NCBI GenBank assembly: GCA_038501625.1
Contig: JAZAYU010000198.1
Coordinates: forward strand, 744,001 to 808,000
Direction: 5' to 3'
Source: Corbicula japonica
Taxonomy: Eukaryota > Mollusca > Bivalvia > Venerida > Cyrenidae
DNA: 64,000 nucleotides
Positions 1 through 10,628 of this stretch are shown in pieces; within the stretch, counting starts at the first letter, position 1, and the number at the start of each line of letters is the position of its first letter. Under the pieces are notes generated by a model. That model saw only the letters and a list, made by a program, of their open reading frames with translations, had not been told where the DNA came from and made no database searches. Both the position numbers and the translations under genes were made by a program.

Positions 1-97
1 GATTCCCATTGGTCAGTTCTGAATCTATGCTCAGTTTCAACCAATCGGATTGATTGAGACGGGTCTCCATTCTCAGTTTTAAAACCTTATGACGGTG
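1..97. repeat. Degenerate family A palindromic element
   Basis: A worn copy of the palindromic family A. The CAATCGGATTGATTGAGACG core and the right end (TCTCCATTCTCAGTTTT...AACCTTATGAC) resemble the second half of the better copies at 23278..23411 and 24612..24747. The left part is cut by the window edge or diverged. Confidence 0.5.
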
Positions 98-802
98 ATC
101 AGTTTGAGGGCATGAATCACCCTCGAATTTTAAATACTGGTCTAACCCCTTACTTTATGAAAGTTGCTTACAATAAAGTACTAAAAAAATCAACAAATAT
201 GACTTGACTCTGTTAATTTTCAAATGAAGTACATTCTCTTAAATGCACAGTGAAGTAACATTTCGTTTTATTTAACGAAATCAGATTATATCAAGCTGGA
301 TAACTAGTAATGAGATAGAAAAATGTATGTCTAAATGTAATTAAGGTATCACACTGTAAATGAAATTGAAAACAACATAATTACGCGACACACGACCCCT
401 CCAAAAGTTTGTTGGCGCACGGTATGAAAATTAAATAAAAACAAAAACACACGTTTTCAGGCTTTTCTAGACGGTAGAATCACTTAAATTGATGCCGGAT
501 TGCACTTTTTTCATTGTTGTATTCAATTTCCTATTAAAGCAGCTCTGCGTCTCTTTTTTTACCCCATCAAAACTTTTAGTCCTGGATCCGCCTCGGGAAA
601 ACTTAAGACATTTGGGCAGAATCTTAAAATATTAAACAGTCTATTCCTAGTATTTCTCCCAAGATCGTAGATCATTAAGCAACCGACGAATTTGGACAAA
701 ACTGAAGTTGTCACACTCGGTGAGTATTACGATATTCATTTTCTTGACGTGTGTATTTAGCCATTTCGAAAACTCCTACACAGGAATCTTGTCATTTGTT
801 TC
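98..802. other. 3' flank of the coiled-coil gene
   Basis: AT-rich sequence without a supported gene, lying downstream of the minus-strand stop at 803. A possible minus-strand poly(A) signal (TTTATT on the plus strand) is at about 267..272, some 530 bases beyond the stop. A fragment reading CCTGGATCCGCC near 583 matches the end of a GGGGCGGATCCAGGATTT-type repeat also seen at 25676. The true transcript end cannot be fixed from sequence alone. Confidence 0.4.
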
Positions 803-2630
803 CTATTTCCATTTTTTCCTGAATCTGAAGTCATCGTCATCATCGTCTTTAGAAGCTTTAGGCGCTTGTTTCTTTAGCTCCGCCTCTTTCTCCGCCTCCA
901 ACGCCTGTAACTGAAGTTTCTCCAGAGCTTCTTGTTTCATCGCCTCTTCACGGTGCTTTACAGCCTCCAGTTCTTTTTTCTTCAAATCTTCTATCATTCT
1001 ACAGAACTCCTGCACCTTTTCTTCAACTTTCTTGTATTCTAGTGCGTTCAAATCTTTTATATTCTGCTTCCTCTGTGTATTTCTGCTTGGTCCTCGGTCT
1101 ACCAAATTTCCAGCATTCGATATTTCCATCAGCCGCCTTCGCGACATTAAAACCGGTTTAACCGGTTCTTCGCAAATGAGATTTAAACCTTCCTCCTCAC
1201 TGTCATTACCACCGTTGCCATTCGGCTTGTCTGATACCAGTTTCTTGTTGGCCGTTGTATATGCAGCAAGTTTCTTTTCCATAATGTCTTTTTCGCGGAG
1301 TTTACCAAGAAAGTCAAACAGAGGCGGGGCAAGTTTCCCACCGACCTTCTTGCGCGCGTTATGTATTGCAGCGTCTGACGCGGGTAAACACCGGATATAC
1401 CACTCCTCCGGGAAGCGTCCGTTCTCTTTAAAACTGTTAGCTCCGATATTATGATATCTTCTTAATGTTCGTGTATTTCTTAGTGAAGAGACGGAGGAGC
1501 TCGGCGAATCGCTCCGTTTAGGACTTTGGTTTTCTTCACGTTCCTCTGGTTTGGCGGCTTCTTGCTTGCTGTCCGAAGTTCGAGCCCACGCTGACTGTGC
1601 ACGTTTCCGTACACCGCCGGAAGCAGTTGCTGTCCGCTTTCTCGTGGAATGTCCAACTAAATTAAAAATATACAAACATTGATACATTATTTCAGTTGCT
1701 GCAATAAAAGTGAGTACATTGGTTCCGAGCTTATATCAGAGAATTTCATATTCGTTTTCGACTATTATGTGCTCAGGAAGAAGTCATCAGAACGCAGTGA
1801 TCGCACAAGCAGGTATTTGTTGTAAACACATGTATGTAAAACAAGTTTAATGACCATAAAACTTACATTAAATAACCATTTAAGGTTCTGTCTTAAGGAA
1901 CTGTTTCGCTCATGTGTCTTAAAAGGATACGCGCATATAAGTGATTTTAGCATATAAAATATCCAAGCATTTTTTCGATAAATACTTATTTCACAATAAT
2001 CTAGTTCTTGTAACTTATTTTATACAGCGTTTACTGATATTTTTACTTCGTTTCCACTCATCAATGCATTTTTGTTTGTTTCCACCCCGGGTAATATCAT
2101 CCAGGCCTCCTCCGACGGATTTCCAATGCTTATAAAGTTTTCAAGGAAAATAAGGCAGAAACTTGTAGTTAAAATATGAATGCACATATTTTTCAGATAT
2201 TTATGTTTTATCGAACTGTTTAGAAACAGTTTAATAAATTTGAAAATGTACCGAACAGTCAATAAGTGAACATAGAAAAGCTAACAGATGATAAAAGGCA
2301 AAACAAAATGTCGATAATTAGGAAATTCTATTTAGGTAGAAACTCAAAAAGATTACCTGAAGTATGTGGTCTGGGTTCGTGGTCCCGCTCTTCCTCCTCC
2401 TCGAGGTTCGATCTGACCTGCGCCCTTAGTTCAGTAATCTCTTTTCTCAGTTTACCAATCTCTATACCACGCTGCAAGTCATGCTTATGAAGTTCTTTCT
2501 GCATATCCTCAATATGTTGGTTAAGCTGGTCATTGAGACGGTCATTGTCAAAATATACATCACTGTGGTCTTGTCGAAGCAGTTTTTCTAGTTTCGTTCT
2601 TGTCTTTCCCCGTCCACCCGGTCCTAACAT
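803..2630 (-). CDS. Charged coiled-coil protein, family not recognised
   Basis: Three exons join in frame on the minus strand: 2357..2630 (start MLGPGGRGKTRTKLEKLL), 2086..2109, and 803..1656 ending in a stop. The spliced protein is 383 residues. Donors are GTAATC and GTGGAA; acceptors are CGGAG and TTTTTAATTTAG, with matching codon phases at both junctions. Residues about 25 to 85 form a charged coiled coil ending in an EEEEE run. The middle is basic and Ser-rich (KRSDSPSSSVSS), followed by a compact conserved-looking stretch (FPEEWYIRCLPASDAAIHNA, PLFDFLGKLREKD). A second long Glu/Lys/Ala helix covers about 295 to 365. The C terminus is six aspartates followed by FRFRKKWK. No membrane segment or signal peptide is seen. 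A cytoskeletal or ciliary role would fit coiled coils but is only a guess. The short middle exon has a tandem acceptor (GAGGAG), so one residue may be included or skipped. Confidence 0.75.
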
Positions 2631-2929
2631 TATCTACCACTGTGTTTACTTGGATCTTGAGGAGAAAAATATAAATAATCAAACTGGTACTTCGCGAGCT
2701 GTTGGTTGTAAATCATGAGCACTAAGATATCGAGGAGAGAGTACAGGTGTATGGTCTTATCTCAGATGAAGAACTACTTTACAAGTAATCTCAGAGCCTA
2801 ATGATGTTTGCTCATCTACGTATAGAGACACTCAATTGTCAGAATTGTCGCAGCTTCTCAAGAGTTCGGTAGTCATCAAAGTAGGTAGAGATTAACCACG
2901 ATATTTATGTTTACATTCCTGGTTATTAG

Positions 2930-3295
2930 TTATCACTATGACAAAATGAGGCTTACTGTCTTTACGGTCGGTGTAGACCCTGATCATAGTGGAGACTTAC
3001 ATAGTCTTACATTAGACTGTTTGAATGCGCAGGCTGGTTTGAATCTGCACTGACTGCATAGATCATAAACATTATTTTTATGTTGCTGGTTATTATATGT
3101 CCTATGAGAAAATGAGGCTTACAGACTTTAAGGTAGGTGTAGACCCTGATAATATTGTAGACTTACATGGATCGAGAAAAATCTGTTTCCTATTCGCGTT
3201 AAGAATGTTTTTTCTGTCTGAATGGCTTTAGTGTAGACCCTAGTCAGACTGTGAGGATTTGTGTCTACACTGATTGCATAGATCATGAGCATGCA
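2930..3295. repeat. Imperfect direct repeat, about 140-bp unit
   Basis: Three related blocks share ACAAAATGAGGCTTAC or AGAAAATGAGGCTTAC, then a GGTGTAGACCCTGAT motif, then TGCATAGATCATAA or similar. They begin near 2940, 3108 and 3215. The blocks are too diverged to assign to a named family. A related GTGTAGACCCCGATCAGAC fragment occurs at about 23155. Confidence 0.5.
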
Positions 3296-4462
3296 TCGCA
3301 TTGATATATATTTAATTTAAGAAAGTAAACGCATACTTTATTTATAAAAGCACTTATAAAATTATAAAAAAATATTCATATATTTTCTTAAAAAATTGCC
3401 AGTATTATAACTTGAAATAAAAGAAAACTTACAATAAACAAATAGAACTTCTCATTCCATTCTCCTGTGGTAAGACTCGTTTCTGAGTTACTTACTAACA
3501 CTAACACTGTTTTGCTGTGACACTAATAAGCATGAAATTGTTTCTCGAGTATATTTTTAACAATTAATTTGTTGTCCATCTCTAATACATATAATCTTAT
3601 TTTTTGTGGAAAAGAAAAAAATACTGATCTTAACAGTCAGGGTTTTATTTAGAAAATGATAAAAATCTTAGAACAATGCTGCTGCGATATCCGGACATCA
3701 AAGACAGATCAGGACAAAAGGCGGACCCGGCCAATTTATGATGGTTTGTGAGATAGTCATAAGACAGGTAGTTGTTTTATTTAAACTATTCATACCAATA
3801 CGGGATTTGAAAACGGCTATTATTTCAAATGGTAATTTCGAACTGTTAAACGTTTAATATTTGTTCACTTAATGCGGTTGTGTGATTGAAGTCACCGAAA
3901 GCATCATTTATCGTTTGCTTCGGCTATTTCTGTATAACTGTTAAAGGGATTCGATCTTTTTAATCAGCTATCTGAACAAATTATATTTCATAATTTTTAT
4001 GGGAAAAGTTTCAACGCACTATTGTATTTCTAATGAAATTCAAGCATGAAAATCACTGCAATGTACTTTGGTATTCAAAGTCCCTTGTTCTCGGTGGTTA
4101 AACTTTTAAAGGTCTCTCATTTTTTTTTATTTCTGTGGACGAGTAGCTTTAGTTTAATTGAGCAGCGGAGAACAAATAAAGAGCAATCAAAGAGTTCCAT
4201 TGGAGAACTGTCAATTGATCATGTTTGTTCCGGAATATATAGCTTTTCTGTAAATAATGTAAACTGAGATTATTTGTCAGAAACAGGAAAAGATGAGGGA
4301 AGAACGAAACAACTTCATAGGAGTTGATGACTCTTCTCTCGCCTCTTCATCTCATGTGAATCTTACTGCTCACCTCAACTAAAGCAACATTTCTATAAAA
4401 TTTAGTGTTCGGTTCTGTATTGAAGTCTCGTCTACCTCCATCAGTAGCGTAATCTGGGATGA

Positions 4463-4593
4463 TGGTTATAAAACTGAGATTGGAAACCAGTCTCAAATCT
4501 CAAGCATCTGATTGGCTGAAATGGCGACTGGTCGCCATTTCAGCCAATCAGGTGCTTGAGATTGGAGACTGGTTTCCATGTTCAGTTTTATAC
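4463..4593. repeat. Family A palindromic MITE-like element
   Basis: Near-perfect inverted repeat with arms of about 60 bases meeting at GGCGACTGGTCGCC. The ends are GGTTATAAAACTGAGA and TTCAGTTTTATAC. The outer right end is shortened relative to the 24612 copy. Confidence 0.85.
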
Positions 4594-5924
4594 ATGGGCA
4601 CTGATTAAAAAAGCTAGGCGCTGTCGCCGTACTGCACGGGTTCAATTCACAGCATTGGCAAAATTATTTGAAATTCACAACCCTATTTGTACAGTGTTGC
4701 GGTCGTTTAAAGTCTCCCTTAAAAAAAAATCCTACGATATCTTACGATATCGATAGGGAAGATCTTTTAAGAGGATTTTTTAATCTATAACTGAACTTAA
4801 ATGAATTAAACCGACGGAAGGCCGAAAAATGCGATCCTGACTGCGCGCTTCTGTAAATTATACTGAGCACAATACTGACTTAGTAGCATGGGATGAACTT
4901 TTACGATCTTCACACTTCACAATAAGAGCTATTGACAAATGTTACAGGTCGAACCGGCAGGACCACGACCACAGCGTCAAGCCACACTGATTAAAATCCC
5001 GTCAACCACTGCGCCAACGCCACACCCCTAATTCAAAAAGAAAAGGAGCCGCAAGTTTGCTGAAGTGCCTGATCATCATTATGTCATACTGCAGACGACA
5101 ATACTTACTGACTTTGAAAATAGCTTTTACGGCCGGCCGGAGAAATTTCAAATCCAAGCGAACTCAGTAACTGATAATTAACAAGAAACAAAGCCGAACG
5201 CAAATTAAAATTGTTCATAATACTCTCATCCGCTTGGTTTCGTGAAATGGAATAAATTAAAAGAATATCTACCTTTTTTCTGTTATTATTATCCCCCAAA
5301 CAAATGTCATTTCTATAATGCACGATAGAATAACAATAAAAATAAAACATTTAGCAGCCACACGCAGCTTTTTAATACTTACTTTGCATTTTTCGTGTCA
5401 TTCTAACAGGGCAGGGGCTTTTGTTTGAAGAAGTTGATAGGAAGACTAATCCACCCTCAGAATGCTCCTGTCATCTACCGTATTCTAGCACTTCATACAC
5501 GGTGAGAGGTCGGACTGGTTACTGCGTGATGGAAGACGAATTAAACATGCCGTCAGTTACAATTTACTACTTTATTCAAGGTCCTTAAATTTTTCGTCTT
5601 GTCCAAATTAATAAGTTTAGTTCGTAATCGTAGAAATATTTAGGTACATGTTGTTGTACAAAACAATTTATTTCAAATTGTTTTAATATCTGTAAATATT
5701 AAGTCAAAGTTGTTCAAGAAAAAACCCAACGAAGTCACATTAAAAGCTGCTACATCTTTGGGAGAAATCAATAAACGACAAAACACGGTACAAAAAAGTT
5801 CCAAAAGTAACTGTCTATGTTCAACATGGAATTGCCTCATGAATATCAAAATATACAATGTAGAGTAGAGTGGAACGACTGAGTTGTGTTTTAGCCTGAC
5901 TGGACGCTTCTTGATAAGGGCTCA

Positions 5925-6057
5925 AGATCATAAACTTAGATTGGAGACCAGTCTCAAATCTCAAGCATCTGGTTGGCTTAAAAGGCGACCAGTCGCCATT
6001 TCAGACAATCAGATGCTTAACTTTAATACTAGTCTCCAGATTTAGTTTTATGATCTT
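5925..6057. repeat. Family A palindromic MITE-like element
   Basis: Diverged copy with ends AAGATCATAAACTTAGA and TTTAGTTTTATGATCTT. The centre reads GGCGACCAGTCGCC. It belongs to the GATCATAA subtype of the family, like the copies at 13408 and 43010. Confidence 0.8.
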
Positions 6058-7499
6058 GGGCACAGGTGAATTCTACATGGCCCAGACGCGCAATGTTTTT
6101 GATTTTACGTGTCGCGGCTCACAATTATAACCAAAGATAAATATGATTAAAATGATAGTAATTCACAATGCTCGTTTTGCGTTTCTATGAACAAAGCCGA
6201 ACACGGAAATGGGAATTTTTTAATGACACACCGTGAATACAACGGTGTGGTTGCCGGTCGTGTTTCAAGAAAATCTTCCAAATAGGTTATAGGGATAAAC
6301 CGATTGAATTACATTAATCCTTGGTATTGATTATCTGTAATCAGTGTCTCTTTAATGATCTCATGACAAACAATATTAGTCCTAAAACATTTATTTGCAT
6401 AGGAGTATTCAACACAAGAACAAAAACGTTTTATTGAAGTTGGTACACTAATCAACTGTCAAACTAAGATCCCTTGTATGCTATGTTATCTTGTTTTACA
6501 TCGTAAAATAAATACAATTCTTCTGTCATCTTGGAGTGTCCTGTTGTAGAACCGAAATTATTGAAAAAGGTGCCTTGGTCTTCGTATTGCTCAATTGTAC
6601 CAACTCGGCGATCTCCGGCAAGCTTCGGATAAACGTTCTAATCACCGAAGCGCGATCCGAGTGAGTATTGCTTCGAACCGACAGAAAACAGGAAAAGACA
6701 GGGCTTCATCACATTTCAGTTATTTAACTTTGCTTTTCGGATTGTTTACTTTCGTGTTCTCGTGCATGTGTTATTGCGTTTTCCATTTCTTGTTCTCCAA
6801 GCATGCGTCACATATGTCATTTGCACTAAAACCAGAACATAATACTTCGTACTGTAGTATTCTTTTTGCCATAAAATATGACTGGTTCGTGTGATTTTTA
6901 TGAAATTTGAAATATCGTATAAAGTGCTTTATAATGAATGTAAAATAAAAATGTTAAATTCAAATCAGTAAACAAATAAAAATCTTAACTCAGAATATGA
7001 ACACAGCTTAGATACGAAAGCCCCAACATGTTTAATTATCAAGTCAAATTTACGTGTGTGACGGTAAAAAGTTGAGCTATCAAATATATTCAAAAAAGTA
7101 ATCCTATTTCATTTTTATCCTGTATGTGTTAATGAACGATTAATGTTGCACTAGCATGAATTGCGATCAGTGAATGTTGACCTTAGAGAGATCTAATCAG
7201 ATTAAACAGCAAAAAGAATTCCAGAGATATCCATCAACTGTTTTATCAGAATAAACATACTAACAAGTCCACTAAGAGGATTAAGTATTGTCTAAACGAT
7301 CTCGATCTTGTAATGATGTAGAGCAGAGGGATGGATGATCCGATAAATGCAGAGCTCGGGCTTTCAAAAGTTTTGTCACTTGACAAGCAATTATGCAGGC
7401 GCTGTATCGCCGGGCCTTGTTAAAACACACCGGGCTTAGACCCGGACTGGAACCCAAGATCTAGCAAAAGTTTGTTCGGGTCCCGACAATATTTGCCAG

Positions 7500-8340
7500 C
7501 TGTTTGTGTAGTTGGTTTATCACTGGGTTCAGCGAAATAACGACAGGACGTAGAAAGAAATACCAAGCGACAAAAACAACAAGCAAAATAGCAAATGAAG
7601 CAAGGCGACCCCACATTCGAAATAATGAATACACGATAAGCGAAAAGACGCATTTCAATATCAGACGAGCGAAAATAACGAGAAAACGCCATGCAAAACA
7701 ACGCCGGGCAATAAAAGGACGTTGTCCAGGCGGTGCATGAAAACATACTTTTGTAGGCCTATGTTGGCCCTAAGTAATGTCACCCCGTTGTTTCGTCGCA
7801 TCCCAAAAGAGAGGGGCACATAGCTGGGCATTTAACAAACTCTCTGGTCATTGGCCCGGGTGGGATCAAAAGGCCGTCCGATTCTTTTTTCGAGCCCGCA
7901 AAACGACAGTGCCTCGTAAGAAACTGACCGAGGTCCGTTTTGAGCTGGCGTTGTCCGGCTTCCTAAAATGTATATTAGCCACAAAAAACATTCCCGACTT
8001 CTAAGGGCACTTATACAAAGTTAAGAAGCGATTTGTTAAATGTACTCTATCACCGAGTCTCGATCAACGACGCTTTGAGTTGACTGAGATGGACCTCCAG
8101 GCATTACAAGTCGCCCGACAGTCCCGACAATAGGGCCTACATGTTAAAACAGCAGTTTGTGCTATAAGTTCGCTACGAACAGCGTTCAGCGAAAACAAGA
8201 AGAAACGCCTGGACCAAAAAAACCTCAAGCGACAAAAAGATGCCAAGGAAAATAACGCCAGGCAGAAACGAGAAGACGTCAAGTTCCAAACTCGCCAGGC
8301 GAAATAAAGAAGCGAAAAAAAAACCCGCGCCGATCGAAAT
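7500..8340 (+). pseudogene. Decayed Arg/Lys/Asn-rich reading frame, possible mobile-element remnant
   Basis: Two separated stretches (about 7530..7735 and 8160..8310) each begin with a GTTCAGCGAAA-like sequence and translate on the plus strand into very basic, low-complexity peptides such as SENKKKRLDQKNLKRQKDAK. The frames are broken by stops and shifts, and no catalytic domain is visible. Basic short-period repeats of this kind occur next to helicase-type transposon genes, but that link is inference only. The surrounding 7380..8480 bases are richer in CpG than their neighbours. Confidence 0.3.
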
Positions 8341-8600
8341 AGGCCTAGCTCCCAGTAGGGGCCTATCGAAACTAAACGAAAGCCGAACATTATATCAGAT
8401 TTTATTTTGTTCCAGTTCTTTCCGACGGTTAGTTCGCAAAGCTCACCGTCAAGTGCCAGTACTAGTGGGTGATCCACGTGTGCTCGGGTGATCTGGGCTT
8501 GTGATATGTAAAACCTGACAACTACAATATATCTAATATTGATATCAGTCGTTGAAATAAAGAAATTAAGTAATCACAAAAATAAATAAGTAAATAAATA

Positions 8601-8666
8601 AATGAATGAATGAATGAATGAATGAATGAATGAATGAATGAATGAATGAATGAATGAATGAATGAA
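8601..8666. repeat. (GAAT)n microsatellite
   Basis: About sixteen near-perfect GAAT tetranucleotides, preceded by a short (AAAT)n-like lead-in from about 8580. Likely length-polymorphic. Confidence 0.97.
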
Positions 8667-10112
8667 ACAGAATTTCTCAACATATTATCAAAACGATCGG
8701 AACGGATCTATTTTTAATACTTCGTCAGTTTTGAAATTTGAGAAAAAGCATTACAATTCTTAACCTCAAAACGGATTTCTTGTTGTTGGAAAAACGTATA
8801 TACTCACCGTAATCTGACCGTGAAGGAAAAAGAAAGAGAAACAACGATGATTTTAAAAATTCACTGTTACAAGTGACATCATGCTTGTTCAGATTTTTTC
8901 AGTTGTTGTTAAGAATTAACAGAGGTAAGAGTAAAATCGGTTGTTTTATTATAACCCCTCCAAAAGAAACGCCATTCTCCATGACTAAAATGTGGGTGGG
9001 GTAATGTTTACATAAATTTAACATCGCAGAAAAATAAACCACATGGTCGACGCTTTACAGTTAAATTATTTAGACGGTAGAGTAAAGTAATCCCAGATAT
9101 TTGGAAAAAAGTTTCCTTGAAAAAAAAAGTGTATCAAACATATGTGGTATTATAAAAATTAAAATTTGAATGGCCTTGGGCAATGTTTATCTGTTTACAT
9201 AGTTAATTTGTTTATGTTACTTCCTTCTAGTTTGATGTTAAAATGATTTAAGTTTGTTTTGTATATTTCCAATATAGTAGAGTCACCAGTTTGAAGCTGC
9301 CAAAGGTGCCTAAAACAGTGAATAATTAAATTTATGTCCAACAACTCCAAAATATGAAACTAGCAAATGACAATTTTTTTTAAATAAAATTAATTATACA
9401 AGTTAACTCTTTTGATTTTTAAATTACTTGTATAGAAAGAACTCTTTACATAAATGTGTGCAGCCTTAAAATGGAATAAGAGTGGTATATGGGAGTTTAG
9501 AACTGTAAACACTGTGTTTGATACACATGTTATTGTTACTATTACATGTGTTTTATTTATTAATTTATTATCAATAATTTATTGATTGATTGAATTTCGA
9601 CATATTACAGGTAAGTTGAGTTTATTTAGCAGTGTTTATTTAGCATATTTACTTAAGTTAGGATTTACTGATCACTTTATTTTGAATGGATTAAGTTGCT
9701 ATATGTCTCAAGAAATTATTTAGAAAGTTAATACGCTATACAAAATACAAAAAGGGCAAACATTAAGATACAGTTCATTTTAACTGCAGTATTGTGTTTA
9801 TGATTATTTTATCAGCAACTTTAATCTTTACCCATGAATATATTATGTATGTTATGACCCCTCCACACAAATGTATATAGAGTTCTAAGAATTTAACTAT
9901 TATGTTGAGATCATTACTGTATAATGTATTTATTTCATTAGTAGACAGAACTTATTTTGAGTAAGTTTAGTAATTTCATTAGTAGTCAAAAGTCAGTCAT
10001 TTCAGGACACATAATCATTAAGCATGCACAAATCTTTCAGATCTTTGTTTTAAAATATTGCCTTAAAAATTTGGTAAACTATACTAGTAATAGGTATGGT
10101 ATATATGTGTTT

Positions 10113-10254
10113 TAGGTTATAAAACTGATAATGAGCATGTAAACCAGTCTCAAATCTCAAGCATCTGATTGGCTGAAATGGCGACCAGTCGCCTTTTCAG
10201 CTTATCAGATCTTTGAGATTTGAGACTGGTTTCCAAACTCAGTTTTATAACCTT
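10113..10254. repeat. Family A palindromic MITE-like element
   Basis: Ends AGGTTATAAAACTGATAA and CTCAGTTTTATAACCTT flank arms meeting at GGCGACCAGTCGCC. It lies about 375 bases upstream of the VPS13D start codon, so it may be close to the promoter or first intron. Confidence 0.85.
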
Positions 10255-10288
10255 CAGCCCCGACGTGAAAATGGCAAATATGAGCAGA

Positions 10289-10470
10289 CCACCGGGAAGT
10301 TAGACCTGCCCGCATGGGTTTACACGAAGTATTCCTAGTAAGGAATCATTAGAAAGCTGTTTTTTTTTTCAAAATACCCACCGGGAAGTTAGACCTGCCC
10401 GCATGGGTTTACACAAAGTATTCCTAGTAAGGAATCATTAGAAAGCTGTTGTTTTTTTTTTCAAAATACC
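10289..10470. repeat. 89-bp tandem duplication upstream of VPS13D
   Basis: Two nearly identical units begin with ACCGGGAAGTTAGACCTGCC at 10291 and 10380. Each ends in a poly-T run followed by CAAAATACCC. The duplication sits 160 to 340 bases before the VPS13D ATG. Confidence 0.9.
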
Positions 10471-10628
10471 CATAGACAATACAAATTAATAATGTAGGCT
10501 AGTTAGCATGATTGGAACTTAGGGTTAAAAATGTGTGATTTCCATTAAAATATGATGATTAGATATATATGAGCTTTAATCATTGTAACAATACATAACT
10601 GGAGCTTATATTAAACTACAGATAAAGT

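Larger units (their letters stand above)
2640..10112. other. Intergenic region between head-to-head genes
   Basis: About 8 kb separates the minus-strand coiled-coil gene (start at 2630) from the VPS13D start codon at 10629. I see no convincing exon here: open frames are short, lack splice partners and run through repeats. It holds family A palindromes, the 2930..3295 repeat, a basic-rich decayed frame at 7500..8340 and a (GAAT)n tract. The VPS13D promoter and at least one 5' untranslated exon must lie here, because an acceptor-like CTACAG ends at 10621, just before the ATG. Confidence 0.5.

Noticed and set aside
6595..6894. 99-codon plus-strand open frame with a hydrophobic centre
   Set aside because: No splice context, homologue-like motif or biased codon use; lies in AT-rich intergenic DNA.
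8064..8477. 137-codon minus-strand open frame, Phe/Leu/Ser/Arg-rich
   Set aside because: It is the complement of the basic low-complexity plus-strand stretch; composition is an artefact of that repeat.
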